A stretch of DNA of 64,000 bases from Ampelomyces quisqualis (lineage: Eukaryota > Ascomycota > Dothideomycetes > Pleosporales > Phaeosphaeriaceae): contig JAGTXZ010000018.1 in the NCBI GenBank assembly GCA_018398575.1, forward strand, positions 620,001 through 684,000, in the 5' to 3' direction. The position numbers and the translations under genes were made by a program. Positions 1 to 12,251 of this stretch are shown piece by piece (the stretch's first letter is position 1; every line of letters starts with the position of its first letter). The notes under the pieces were generated by a model. The model was not told the origin of the DNA, did not search any database, and was given only the letters and a program-made list of their open reading frames with translations.

Positions 1-784
1 CCAAGTTCAGTCAAACATACATCCCCTTCATGTATATGATGGAGTGCAAAATCACACAACCTGTAAGGTAGAGGAAAGAATATACCATGTCGGTTTCAGA
101 TGCAGTACATTACGCCACCGTTCCAGAATCTGGGCCCTAGTAACGTGGTTGGGTAGTGTTGCTCTTTGCTTCCGATCTGTGTCACTCAAAGCTAGGGAGC
201 GCTTCGTGATACTTCGCGTCGTACGAAAATATCGATATCCAGTGTGGCTTCGAACACGCAGTTCTCAAGAAGCACAGCAGGTCCCAAATCACGCTCTTCT
301 CGCGTTGTTTTCCACCTGTGCCTCACGGCTTCCCATTTCCCTCGCTGTAGCAGTCGAAGGTCGAGCACACGCGGCTTGCATGCCCGAACAAAAAATCGAA
401 AAGCTACCACGTACCACCGCAGAAGCACGAAAAATAACTTATCGCAGTTAATCCCGAGATGAAAAAGTATGAAACATAGATACGTGTTAGGCAAGGACAG
501 TCTGTTGTCGACCCACCACCCTATCTTCGACATCATGGAAGTAACGGCGCACAGCCACATGGTATAATGTTGTGGAGTGTTACAACAACAGGCTTTGGCG
601 TCATAGTGCCGTGGCCAACCAACTTCCAAGACACAGGCCGTGTGTGTGCAAGAACACTGAACTGTTTCGAATCATCCCAATCGGCTCTTGGTTCCAATAG
701 TTTTCTTCAACCTCAACCAACATTTCAACTTGTCCAATGCTTCACCCTCGCTCCAAACTTCACTTTCGTATAAATCGTCATCCA
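1..784. other. gene-free left edge
   Basis: Only overlapping, compositionally random open frames occur on both strands. None shows a domain, a plausible splice-joined extension or a good start context. I see nothing else here. Confidence 0.5.
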
Positions 785-1279
785 CTATTCATTCCCCACC
801 ATCACCCGGTCTTGCACTCTGATCGACCTGCTCATTCCCCCCACTCCCGATCGCTTCCTTCCTCGCATTTTTCCATTCAGAACCACCATTCCGAGCTTCT
901 CTGCTAAGCCCGCCTTGAAGTCACCTTGCATCTTCTCGAGTGTCGTAACTTTGTCAAACAGGAATACTTCCCTTCTCTCCAAGCTCTGCCTGTTTACTTC
1001 TTTCCACTCCGTCCTGAACGTGTCTTTGAAATTCTCAAGCACAAGCGGATGTGCTGTGTTCGTCGACGAATCGTCCGAGATTGCTCTCGAGCGTGGTTCT
1101 ATCCTTTTCAGGAGAGTCTTCTCTGTGTGGGTGATGGGAAGTGTTTCGATGTTATATGAAATCTGTGTCTTGATACATTTGAGCTGCGAACAGCTTTTCT
1201 TGACACTGGTGATGGTCAAGGCAATGTTGGCATATCTTTTTTTCAACTGTTTTATATTGCTCCTGCTTGCTCTTTTCAT
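785..1279 (-). CDS. possible small Lys/Glu-rich protein, unknown
   Basis: I do not recognise this 164-residue open frame. It is more protein-like than its neighbours: the first half is rich in Lys, Ile, Leu and Thr, the middle carries alternating charged segments (for example EWKEVNRQSLERREV) that could form a helix or short coiled coil, and the tail is basic and Gly-rich. There is no signal peptide or membrane segment. It lies downstream of the dynactin p25 gene on the same strand, about 250 bp from that gene's stop. It could instead be a chance frame or the 3' exon of a gene whose 5' exons I did not resolve, since a second short frame overlaps its start at 1152-1385. Confidence 0.3.
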   Translation of the reverse strand: MKRASRSNIKQLKKRYANIALTITSVKKSCSQLKCIKTQISYNIETLPITHTEKTLLKRIEPRSRAISDDSSTNTAHPLVLENFKDTFRTEWKEVNRQSLERREVFLFDKVTTLEKMQGDFKAGLAEKLGMVVLNGKMRGRKRSGVGGMSRSIRVQDRVMVGNE

Positions 1280-1525
1280 GTTCAGTGTCCGGTTTCTCTC
1301 TCGGCTCAGGTGGCATCCTGTGCTGGTCGACTGGTATAGCTCCGGCAGCGGAGGTCGATTGCCGAGCTGTATATGACTGCAGCACAGTTAGCTACATGGA
1401 TCTGCAGATTTACATACGTCGTAATAATTGAACAAGTGAAAAAGTTTGCTTCGAGTGGCAATCAACCTCATGTTCAGGTGGGTATCAATCGCAATTACAC
1501 ACTTCCGGAAACAGCTCTCATCATC

Positions 1526-2323
1526 TCACTTGATGCTCCTGACTAATTCTCTCAAATCACCGCCCTCAACCCACTTCTCCTCTCCTCCTCCACCTGCCCC
1601 AAGCCCACCTCCCGAACCACCACTAACGCCCCAGCCCTCGCCGACTTCGCCAATCACTCTCGCAGGGCGCCCACCAACTACCGACCCTGATGCAATGACC
1701 ATGTTTGCTGGTATCACAGTATTTGGTAGAATCTTCACGTTCTCCTTGATGATTGCGAATTGGTTGATAGTGACTTTTTCTCCGATGTGCACATGTGATG
1801 ATATTGAAATAGCCTGAATTGTGCAGCCAGGACCTGAGGAGGTCAGTTTGCGAACAGTACCAAATTGCGCAACCCAAAAGGAGACCACATACCGACGAAC
1901 ACGTTGTCGCCAATCTTCATTGGATAGTAGTGCACCTGGCCCCTGCTAATCCGGCAAGGTGGCTTAATCACACTTCCCGTGGAGATGACAGTACATCTGC
2001 CTATGCTGATACTCGTAGGCGTGACTTCCTTTCCTGATTGTGTTGGCACAGCGCGTGTGGGGTGTAGATCACCACGTAGCTGCACGTCTGCCATTATGAC
2101 CGTGCGGCCACCCAGGGTAATGTTTGCTGTGCCAGTAATAGCTGATCGCCGCGAGACTTTGTTGCCAGAGTCCTGTAATAATGTCAGACGAGTCGATTGA
2201 CTAGCAGCGCTGACATGGTGCTCAAAGTTTGAAGCTATTCCAAGGTCGCTTCGCGATGGAAATGCTCACCGTTTCAATGTACTCGCCTTTCGGCGCTGCC
2301 TTGCGTGCTGCTGGTCTTGACAT
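1526..2323 (-). CDS. dynactin subunit 5 (p25), left-handed beta-helix
   Basis: Exons 2323-2270, 2172-1893 and 1833-1526 join in frame to 213 residues. The middle exon has isoleucine-patch hexapeptide repeats of a left-handed beta-helix (NITLGG, VQLRGDL, CTVISTGSVIKPP), and the last exon continues them (CTIQAISISSHVHIG, then ILPNTVIPANMVIASGSVV). The order, with an SVI(R/K)PP motif followed by the HYYPMKIGDNVFVG segment, is that of dynactin p25. In the family this subunit sits in the pointed-end complex and helps dynein-dynactin bind early endosomes. The C-terminus is extended by a Gly/Ser-rich tail of about 40 residues that the core family does not need. The start is chosen because MSRPAARKAAPKGEYIET is followed directly by a gtgagc donor. 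It is a single-copy housekeeping type gene with no obvious functional neighbours. Confidence 0.92.
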
Positions 2324-4608
2324 TGTCTGCACCGACCTTTGAAACGGTCTTTCTCGCGATCAGGTCTTGCAGATGGAGAAATAATTTAAACCGAGTATGG
2401 CGTGGAGGAACGGTGATAGTTCATGGTTGACGGTAAAGGAAAGGCCAAACAAGGCCCGAGCGCGTCCAATCAACGCGTCGCGCGCCCGGGTCGTTTCTTG
2501 TGTCCCTTTCCCTTCTCTCTTCACCACTTCTTCCATTTCGGTATCGATCACCCACTCTTCACGAAAGAGCGAGTTATCACAATGTACTCGATCGCTTTTT
2601 GATCGTTAAGCCCTCGGCTGCCAACGCCTTCGCGTGTCGCAGTACAACAACTAAACACGACCAAAGTAGTGGTCATACAAGAAATACTTAGACGAGCTAT
2701 CACTCTTCTCAAAGGGTCGTTTTGGTAGCCAGAGCTCGACAAGTCTCCTGATATAGAATTGTTTGACCGCGCACGAAGTCGAGCCCGGCACGTGACCAGT
2801 CCAAGAACTTAAGCACATGCATTAGCATTCGACTTAGCCATCTCTCATCGCTCACTCGCCTGTCACCGTGTTGAAGCCATCATAAAACTTCGGCCTGGCT
2901 ATTTTCGGACCAGGAAGGAGGACTTGGTGTCACGTTCAAAAGTACGGAGTACCTGACATTGCCCTTCAGACCTTCACATCCACCCCATGGAACACTCCTC
3001 GATACCAAAGAACCTACCAGACCATCTCAACCAAAAGATTCAACCTATCAGCAACAATCTCCCCCACAAATCCTTTTCAACGCATGTCAAACTCCAAAGT
3101 CAACCAAGCAATCTGAACCAGCCCACAATCTTCCCTCCACACATCAACCACATCCCCATTTCCCTGCCCCTCCCACAGCCACAACACGTGACCTGCCCAA
3201 CAATCCCTTGCAATCCGAAAATAACCTCAGCCACCTCCAGACCGTAGGTGGATATGTACTCCCGCCAGTCAACCGCGCGGAGTCCAACTCCGCCATCCTA
3301 GCCCTGCCACCGCTATGGCCCAGCCGCGCCCGGCGTCCCTAGCTTTACGGAGCATCATCCGTCGCGCCTGAGTAGTGTCCAACTACTTCTAGTCTGCGGG
3401 GGTGGCACATGACTAGCAGGGTGTCAGGACCACGACATAACACTTGCCGCGTAATCTGACACTGGTAGCTTAATAAAAAAAAGGAAGAAGCGAGGGTCTT
3501 AGTTCGGAGCCATGGATCCGATGGATTATGATTATTGACCTATTCCAGGCTATACTGCTATCTTGCTGGTGTGTCTGGAAAACGCAGGTTGGGTTTGATA
3601 GGGTCGTGATGTGTACGCTTGACTGGTCGCAGAGTTGACAGCACCCACGTTAGCCTAATTGCTACGCGACAAGGCTGGCGACCTAGAGTGTACAGTGCGA
3701 AAATAAGGTTTCAGGCACAGCTGGATGAAGTGGCCTACTACGAGGCTCCAGAGCAGTCTCTTTACCCAAGAGGATATACCGGGAATCGAGAAAGGTCCGT
3801 ATTGTAGGGCTTGACAAGCCACCCGCTAGCGGATTGTGGGGTAGTGTTAATCGGGCCGGTAGGAAGGTTTTGAGAAGCCATGGAGGTTTTGGGCGTGTCG
3901 TATGATAGTGCTGTTAGACGTCTGTGAGGATTGCTCAGGGGCACAAAATTTGCGGTCAAGCGGCGAAGAAGTTGTTTGCAAATAGCAATGTGATTGGCGA
4001 GCAACATCGAGTAGTGTCATCTCGCGCAGATAGAACGACTTTTCCCCTGATTGCCCACATGTATCTCTCAGAACCTAAGATCGGTACAAGAAAGAAATTT
4101 ATTCGTAGCGTCGTCTCGTTATCCAAGCCCGTTCAACGACTTGTCTATACGTAGCGCATATCCGAAAGGATCGTCATCCGATATGACACCAAAAAAAGGA
4201 ACGGCCTTCTCATCCCGAGTCGACCGAGAAGCCTTCGCCGGGAAACGCCAAGAGGAAGAGAGGTAACAGGTCTCAGAAAGACCAAACCTGGTCATAATCT
4301 GCGACGTGCTACATGCGTGTTGTCATCTGAGAGTTTTGGTGCAGGAAAATAAAAGCGTCAACGCCGAAGCCTAAAATCACCACGCCTAGGAACTCTGCAC
4401 ACGTACAAAAAGGAAGCGCCTCTATGAAAGGTCCATGGTGAATTCGGCGAAAGGCCTGTGTGTCATGTTCAATCAGTAACACAAGATATGTTCGAAGTGT
4501 TCGTGGCATCAATGCCTTCAGATAATTGAACATGTCGTTGTGTACAGGTTTTTGCGACAGATGCCTCACGGTGACATGACGGAGTTCTCCGCGCGTTGGT
4601 TGATATGG
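2324..4608. other. intergenic, upstream of p25 and downstream of C2H2 factor
   Basis: No supportable gene. The stretch 2960-3250 is C/A-rich on the + strand, as in ascomycete leaders and promoters, and its open frames are Pro/His/Ser low complexity. A GTACGGAGTAC word lies at 2942-2952 (see findings). Short A-rich runs occur near 3475 and 4190. Confidence 0.5.
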
Positions 4609-7600
4609 TTAGCATGCGCCTCCAAAGCGCGAGCCTGAACATGGGTGACTAGTCTTGTTAGCTATATCGACACTGCATACAGCAAATGCAAGACTTACCA
4701 GGCCAAACAGCTGCTTTGGATAGCATGTAAGCAGTTACCATGAGTAGCTTCGTGCCGAAACCACAATGTCCCAAGTTGGAGAGACCACCGAGCATTGGCA
4801 AAGCGTTTGAGGAAATATCATAAGCCAACTTCAGGTCAGCGTTATGAAGGATGTCTGCGATCTTCTGGAGCAGCTTGATATCCTCTTCTTCGAGAAGCAT
4901 GATCGCAGGTACAGCGGTGTAGTCGATGTCATCCCTGCCCAACACTCCCAAGAAGCGACCAACACGATCTTGGACAGTCGCTACCCACTCAGCAAGTACC
5001 TGTGCACAATCGAGAGTACACAAGGCGGATGAGTTGGGAAGTTCCCGGGCGGTAAACTCTGCATATGTGGCGCCTAGCTTGTTGGCCATGGATAAAGAAT
5101 CAGCAGCGTAGAAAGCAGCTTTCCGAAGATGTCTCTCGCGCTTGGTAAATTGATTCGGCCCGACCGCATCCGCCTCATTTGTGTTCAGCTGCCCAGGTGA
5201 AGTTGGGTTGACGCCACCATCCATGGATGTCGATCGTTCTGGTGAGCCAGCTTGAGCCACGATATCCACGCCTCGAGCAAATTCGTTGGCCATGCCATCA
5301 AAATCTCTCTGCCATAAAAGCTCTTTGGCTCGCCCGAGGTTGACGAACAGCCTCACATATGCAAGGTCCAACAGGGGTATACAATCGGCAGAGAGCGGGC
5401 CAAATGGACTAGGCCTCTCGATACTGTGGTTTGGATTTGCTCGCCAAGCCGCTTGCCAGGCCTTCAGTGCAGGCTCGACTTGTGAGTGCATGGCTTCCGT
5501 CTCATGCGAATACCATACGCGACCGGTGTGTCTCTGTCTTGTTTCCCATATGTAGACATGGAGAGAATTAATCAGTACGTAGCAGCCAAAGGTACTCGGC
5601 CGAATGTCGCTCTCAGTAGAGTCGATCATCGACGAGTTGCCGCCAAAGGCTTGGGTGTATGACTTGTTCGCACGTTCGGCCGCATGTCGTGTGCTGGCTT
5701 CGAGTAAGTATGACATTGCCGCATGAAAGGACAATCCTCTTGCGTGGGCGATCATGGGACCGCCCATCGCCACCCACGCTTGCGGGTTGTCAACAGACCA
5801 GAGATCCTCTTCGCACGGAAGATCTAAGCGAATCTCAGAATTCAAGATTCGTGGAGCATGCGCATAGGCCGAAACGAGGAGGCTTGACATGGCGAACACG
5901 GCAAAATAAGTACGTTTTCGTTCCTCCATCTTCTTCCACTGTATCCATTGGGTATGTTCATCGACAACATCACCAGGTGGACTTTGGTGAAGCTCCGAAT
6001 CATCAGACATTTTTGTGTCGTCGCCATTTATTTGATTCTGAGGGCTCCGTGACGAGCTCTGTGGACTTGCAGGCTTATCCAGACCTGAGGCCTTTGCAAG
6101 ACTTACAAGTGCAGCGCAATGAGTGCTTGCGGATTCGGCTGCTTGTCGGTCACCGCAGTTGTGGCCGAATATGAGATTCAGCAACATGGCTTGGACCAGC
6201 CACAACGGAGGTTTGTTGGCTAGATCATTCGCTGCAGTAGGGCCATTCACTGCAGCAGACAGACCAGCGCGTCGCCTTTCATCGAGATAGTATAGAATCA
6301 TCTTCTTGGCTGCTTCGAATAGTTCCTTGGCGACAATATGTTCGAACTCATATAAGGCTCCGATAGCAGCCATGGCAAGTATGAGGCAACCGCCACCGCC
6401 GACCATGCCATCGTGGTTCGGGTTGCCAGCGATTCGGAGATTATAGGTATAAGCAGGGGTATCGAAAGATAGGGTAGGTATATGCAGGAACGGCAAGTGG
6501 GGATGAAAATATTGAATATAAGCATTGACAAAACGTTGCAAGTCCATGGTGCTGGGCAGAGATGCTACTTGAGGTTGTTGTGGCTTCCCGTTCCCTGTCG
6601 CAGACAAAGGTGAGCTGACAGAGGGCTGGGAGTATTTTCTTTGCGGATGGCCAAATCCTAGAGCCTGGGATAGGTTGTAGACCAGGGCTTGTCTCGTGGC
6701 ATCTGTGATGAATTCTGTGGAGACAGATGTGACCGAGCTGTGTCTTGCACTGCCATTGTGTGAGGCCGAAGAGGTGCTGCCCGTATCAGAATTGAATGTC
6801 ATGGGTGCTTGGAAATACTGGTTAGGCATACCAGGTATGCCTGCGGATGGGCTCATAGTCGACAAAGGAGGGGGCGATGAAATGAAGAAGTCGTTTTGGC
6901 CCGTATGCTCTCCCATATCATGTGGTCCAACGCCGTTCATCAGAGACAGTTCTGGAAATACGGGGGCCATGGCATCGAGCGAATATGACGAGGGGTCGAT
7001 GTTCGCATGTGACACGAGTGGATTGTGCCACATGGCTGCAGATGTAGGTTGGCAAGAGCCATCGAGCATCACTTCGTTGAATCCGCCTTGGCTAGCGGTA
7101 CTAATTGCTGAGGGAGACGAGTGATCCAAAGCCGACTCGTTCGGCCCGGAGAACATCATGGAACTGTCTAAGCCCGCGCTCCAACCCGCTCCAAAATCAT
7201 CTTCTTCGATGGGGTTGTTGCCTGCGAACGGGTTGGCAAATTGGTGAAAGGGTGACTGAGGATTGCCCATGCCACCGTTGAAGTGGTGCAACTGATTTGG
7301 GTTGATGGTCGAGCTCGATGGCCCACCAAAGAATTTGTTGATCTCAAAGTCGTCCATCCCGACCGCTTGTATAGGAGCTGTGCGAAGACCTCCGCCCATG
7401 CCAAGGCCAAGATGTGTATCTAGTCGCAGTTGTCCGTGTCCATGCCCTTGGTTGCCGACTGCAGCGGACATGCCTCTGTAGTCAAACAGGCCCGGGCCAC
7501 CTATGCCAGAGAGACTGGCGTGATGTGAGTGGCCCGGATGGCCTCGCGACATGGATGTGTTCTGTGAGGCGAGAAAGCTGTTCAGCGCACCTGGATCAAT

Positions 7601-8148
7601 ATGGCTGATGGTGTTTGCACGCGGTCTCATGATACCGTTTCCAGGGCCACCCAATGCACCTACATTGCTCGAGACGGAGTTTTTGCGCACTCGGCCAGAG
7701 GTGTTTGGAGGCAGACCGGTCGTGCTCTCCCGCCGCCCATTGCGGGGCCGCGAGGACGTTGCGCCTTGCTGGTGTAGCTTCTGTTGGTGTCGTAGAAGCA
7801 AGTCGCGCCGCGCAAAGCATCTTGCGCACTGTGGACACTCGAACGGCTTCTCCTTTGTATGTGAGCGCTCGTGTCTCTTCAAGTGTTCTAGCCTCGCAAA
7901 CGACCGTTCGCAGGTCGTGCAGATGTGTGGCCGTGGCTTATCGGTCTTTGGGGCGGGAAAGGTTGCAGCGGTGGGTGACGCCGCGGGCTTCGCGGTTTGT
8001 GTGGAAGCTGCCATTGGCGGCAAGGTCAGCGTGTGAATTATATCCGCATGCAAAACTACTTACTATTGCTGCTGTTGGCGCTCCCCGAGTCGTCGCTCGG
8101 AGTGCTTGTGGGGCGCGCATGCTTGGTGTTCTCGGCTTGTGAGGCCAT
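4609..8148 (-). CDS. C2H2 zinc-finger plus fungal-specific domain transcription factor
   Basis: Exons 8148-8064, 8007-4699 and 4634-4609 give 1139 residues. Two tandem C2H2 fingers occupy about residues 58-107 (C58-X2-C61...H74-X3-H78 and C86-X2-C89...H102-X4-H107, linker TKEKPFE). A long Ser/Pro/Gly/Asn-rich low-complexity region follows, then a fungal_trans (middle homology) region with hallmark text such as FVNAYIQYFHPHLPFLH. Two N-terminal fingers with a C-terminal fungal domain is the Adr1-type architecture, so a nuclear DNA-binding regulator is expected; the target pathway cannot be read from sequence. I prefer the upstream start (MASQAENTKHARP) because a 56-nt intron with a CTGAC branch joins it in frame. 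The ORF-only start at 8053 would begin inside that intron. A terminal 26-nt exon replaces a cysteine-rich readthrough tail; this 3' intron is less certain. About 3 kb of gene-free DNA upstream suggests a large promoter. Confidence 0.87.
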
Positions 8149-11100
8149 GTTGGAGAGTTCTGATCTGGTGCTACCGTAGATCGAACCCCGCACAACGCAA
8201 TGACGCTGGAAACAGCCAATATAGGATGATGGAAGAAACAACAGGAAGTTCCGCGGGTGTACCCCAGAGTGCGGTTGCTAGCAACCTTTCTGCAGCGGTT
8301 GGGTGAGTTTGATTGTACCTCGCCGGCCTGGCAAGCCCGCCGAGTAATAGACAAAGAATGTGTGTAGACAAGGACCCTACAGCACACATGCACGTCAGCG
8401 GCCTGCGAAAAAGCAACGATTGTCTTAGCGAGCGAATGGTAGATGGAACCGAAGAGGCTTACGGGATGAGGCAGAACCGCGTGGAGTAGCTTGTAGTTTC
8501 TGCCGCTGCTGTGGCAAGTGATGGGCCGTTGTGGACTAGCACAATTTGTGTGATGCCTCTGGGGGCGATGTGGATGTTGGGTGTTGGCAGTTGGGTTCTG
8601 CTTGGGTTCTCGTGATTTCAGATTTCAGAGGCAGACAGCTCACGCGGAAACTTAGAGGACCATGGACGTGGGCTCGGTTGGACGAGACGGAGGCAGTAAA
8701 GTGTGGAAGGGTTGCGAGCTAAAGTTGGCGTGCCTCTCGGATGGTATCGGTATCCGGGGGGTCAGGTCCCGGTGTCCAGACGCTGGAAAGCTTCAGTATG
8801 ATAAACGCGGCCCTGCCGGCAAAGACTGACATGGAGCGAGTGTGAGCGCCGGCAGCGTTGTTTGAACATTCGCTGTGGCCCGAGATGGCAGCCAGAGCTC
8901 GGCGTCGCAGCAATTGGCAAGCTCTACGGCAGCCTCGCAGCGATTGGCTGGCGTTTGGCGGGGAAAGGCAATGGGGAAGGTGCCACTGGCGGCTTGAACG
9001 ACAGGCGGAAGGTGCGGTTTGCGTTCACGCGAGCGTCCGCAGGCTGAAGACACGGCGTGCACGAGCTGGGACGGCGAGAGTAGAGAGCGATGGATGCTCG
9101 AGGACCAAGCCGCAGCAAGTTGCAACTGGTATGGAGGAGGTGGTAAGCAGATGCCAAAGACTACTGGGATAATGGATTCGGCGAACCAGCGTCGACGCGC
9201 CTAGATGACACAGCTTCCGAGCTAACCCCAGACCTGTGGTGGGTCGCCCGATGGATCAGGCAAGGCGTGCGCAGGGGTGCTGGCGGCCTGCCGCATTTTG
9301 TCGCTCTCGTCTCCGTGGGTCCGTGACTCGTGAGTACGTGGGCTCCCAGCCGAAGAGCTACCGCACCCTCTTGCTGGAGGCGGCAACGACGCGGCAGCAA
9401 TGGTACTCATGAAGACGGCGACAGGCTGCCCCTTGGATTTCATTTTGCCTCGAGGATAGATTGTCTGCTGCCAATCGCTGCCAGGCCGCAAATGAACTGG
9501 GGACGGGCATGATCACGCTTGCTTGTCCCTGACGCTCGTAGAGTAGCTATACAGGGTATCGGACGCCCAAACATGTCTGGGGACAGAGCCAGGTCGTTCG
9601 CCGGTGCTGCGTCCGCTTTGCCCTGCTCATGAATTCATGCTGGCGTCGAGCGGGCATCTGCGACGAGTACCGAGTACGCTCAACAACCACGCCCTAGCGC
9701 ATAAAATTTGCGCAAAAGAACCACAATCGCCTGCGGCCAAGGCAAAGTCCATGGAGCCCATGTAGACGCAGACAAATGCGGTCGGACATTGCATCTAGAC
9801 ACACCGGGTGCTGCTTGTCCACCAATGTGAGCTCGAGCGGGCGCCCTGCGTACGAAAACCTGGGGAAAGCTGGAGAGTGAATAGCACTTGGGCCACCCCC
9901 GGACTTGGCAAAGAGTCTAAACGACTAGCGCGCAGTTGTGGTTGGTTCCCGCCGATGATCACAGCCGCTTTAGCAGTGGCTGCCGTTGGAATCGAACTGG
10001 CGTGGCTGCGAACTGCTCAGTGCACAACGATTTGTTACAAACAGAGGGCCACAGTCGCAGGGTGTAGGCCGCGAAATATCGACCGGCTACCGAGCGAGCC
10101 ACCAGGATACAAACCCGCTACTCAGTCCGGGCCCATCTTACATGCATTCGAACAGGCCGGCGTGGGTGTTACGCATCCGCTCTATGCAACAGGCCAACAG
10201 CTGACCTTCCGGAGCGCGACTCAGGCCCTGGGCCGCTCTGCGTCGTTAGTGCTGGAGGCAGTCATGCAGCTCTTGCCACTGCGGCCCCTTGTAGGACGCT
10301 GGCCTCGCATCGCCACAGTGTGGACTAAGCATGCGGTATCATCTGATCGAGACCGTTTTGAGCGGTGACGTACGCTTTCTGTCGCAGAAGCTCCACTGCC
10401 CATCCACGCCGCACGCGAATCTACACAGTAAGCTCGTGGCAGATCGACACTTTGCAGTGCACATCTCAGGAATGGTCTGAGCGCTGGCAAGCCATCTACG
10501 TCAATCGAAGGATTTTCGAACAATCGCCGAACAATCAGAGTTCTTAGTACCTTCGCTTGTACAGACCGGCGATGCGACGACGACAGCAAAGCCACAGCCG
10601 TTGACAGCTTGCGACTGCACGGGCGCATCGCTTGTCGCAACCAAGTCAGTAGCCGACAACACTCGCAGCAGATTGATCGCCATGAACCTACCCTTGCTGT
10701 GGCGATCGTGAACAAAAAATACGCGAGCCGAGCGGCGAGCTGGCACGCAATCCTGCTCTCGCAGGCGAACCCAAAATACACCTCCCACAGCACGTACATT
10801 GACAAGTCCGCGGAGGCTCGTAGATGGTCCTCATCAGTTGTTATTTAATTGATGCAAAAGTCGACGGGATTGTATAAGTAGACTGCCCAGAACCATAGCT
10901 GGCAAACACCTGGTGCGTTCCACTTATACGGGGGCCATTGCATCACCCGCATTAGTGGACGACAGTACTGGCCAGATGGAGCAAACACCCGTAAGCGACG
11001 TGCAATCAACAGATAGCGCATGACACAGGATCGGTACGGTGCTCGGGATGAAATTCGATGCGTCTTTGAGGATGTCGACTCAACAGTGGACCTGAGATGA

Positions 11101-11271
11101 CCTTAACGTATGGCACGGCAAAGCAGCCCGGTTCAATACGCTAGCCGAAAACAGAATTTCCGCCGTCTACCACCCCGCCATGACCTACACGGTAGTCCAC
11201 ACTTGTCGACGTGATTGCTTCTTAAGCTCTCGTTTGCGACAGGAACATTTGTACATTGACATTATGACAGC
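8149..11271. other. long intergenic region upstream of C2H2 factor
   Basis: More than 3 kb without a supportable gene. Several GC-rich open frames of up to about 190 codons overlap on both strands, but they lack domains, splice-joined extensions and biased composition, so I treat them as chance. Presumably it carries the promoter and 5' leader of the factor at 4609-8148. Confidence 0.45.
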
Positions 11272-12251
11272 TTGAATTATCCGTTTGGCTCCCCTCCAGG
11301 ATGTCTTATTTGGATCAGCGTAATTCGGTCCGTGAAGGACATTCGTACGGAGTACAGTAGGCTGCTCGATATGTTGAACAAGGCGCAATACTACGTGCAG
11401 CATCAGTGCGGAGTCTGTGCTCCGATGCTTGCTCGCACGTACAATGGGGAATACGCCGCTGTTGTATACAAGCCTGAGTGGTTACGGAAGCTGGCCCCGA
11501 AGAACTACACCTGCATTATCGATACCAAGGTGCCAGTTCAGCTTACCATGACGCAGAATGAATTGGCGTCGATACATGCTCAGGTGCTGATGTGCCAAGA
11601 CGCTTGGTCCAATCAGAGTCTAGCATTTGGCCCGACTCACGTGCACTGGTACGTACCCGTTCTTTCCTTGGAATCCACACCTGTGACTGGATACTAAATC
11701 GCGCTGCGCCTACATCTACACAGAACACGTCAGAGCCCAGCTCCGTGCCCCTGTCACCAGAGAATCGTTTGATGCAAAAACACACACCACAAGCGGTCCT
11801 AAGAACGCGGATCATCGCACTGCTAGTGAAAGAAGGACCCGTCTCCGGCTATATCCCTTTGGTAGAGTGGACGAACCCTTCCAGTTCGTCTTTCTACAAG
11901 GGCGGTCCCACAGGTAAAGCGTTATTTCGTGGAACCAAGTCTGTTTTGCCAGACGGTAGACCCTACAACTACCGGTCGGTGCAGGTGCGCATAGGGGTAC
12001 GAGAAGCCTTCATGGCCGCCGGGTTATCCTCGGTATTTATAAATTCCGCTTCCGATAAAGCTGCTGCACAGCCTGACAGCCTGGGTCCTTCAACAGCCAG
12101 CAGACAGAATGTCTGCGCTATGCTGTGCGATCCGGCTGAACAGCATCCATCACGACCCGGACATAAGGGTGGCTTGCTTTCACAGCGTTACATTCGCTGT
12201 AGGGAATGCAGCAGATCCTCGACAAAGTCTCGCTACGTCTTCTTGTACTAG
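11272..12251 (+). CDS. candidate two-exon gene, unknown product
   Basis: Not recognised. The open frame from 11272 runs to a gtaccc donor after position 11652. Joining it to an acacag acceptor before 11724 gives a continuous reading to the stop at 12251, about 300 residues. The second exon has segments that look like folded protein (LVKEGPVSGYIPLVEW, GTKSVLPDGRPYNYRSVQV, VREAFMAAGLSSVFIN) and a Cys/Ser/Arg-rich end. The first exon includes a HQCGVCAPMLA segment. No signal peptide or known domain is visible. Frames of this length also occur by chance in this GC-balanced DNA, and the region downstream to 12926 contains more gene-like pieces in shifting frames, so the model may be incomplete or the gene degraded. 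Confidence 0.28.

Noticed and set aside
8161..8190. GGTTCGA-like box on the - strand (possible tRNA B box)
   Set aside because: No matching A box, no cloverleaf and no terminator; it lies in the leader of the C2H2 factor gene.
9808..10805. Frames of 186 (+) and 194 (-) codons upstream of the C2H2 factor
   Set aside because: They overlap each other on opposite strands, and both have random composition with no motifs or joining exons.
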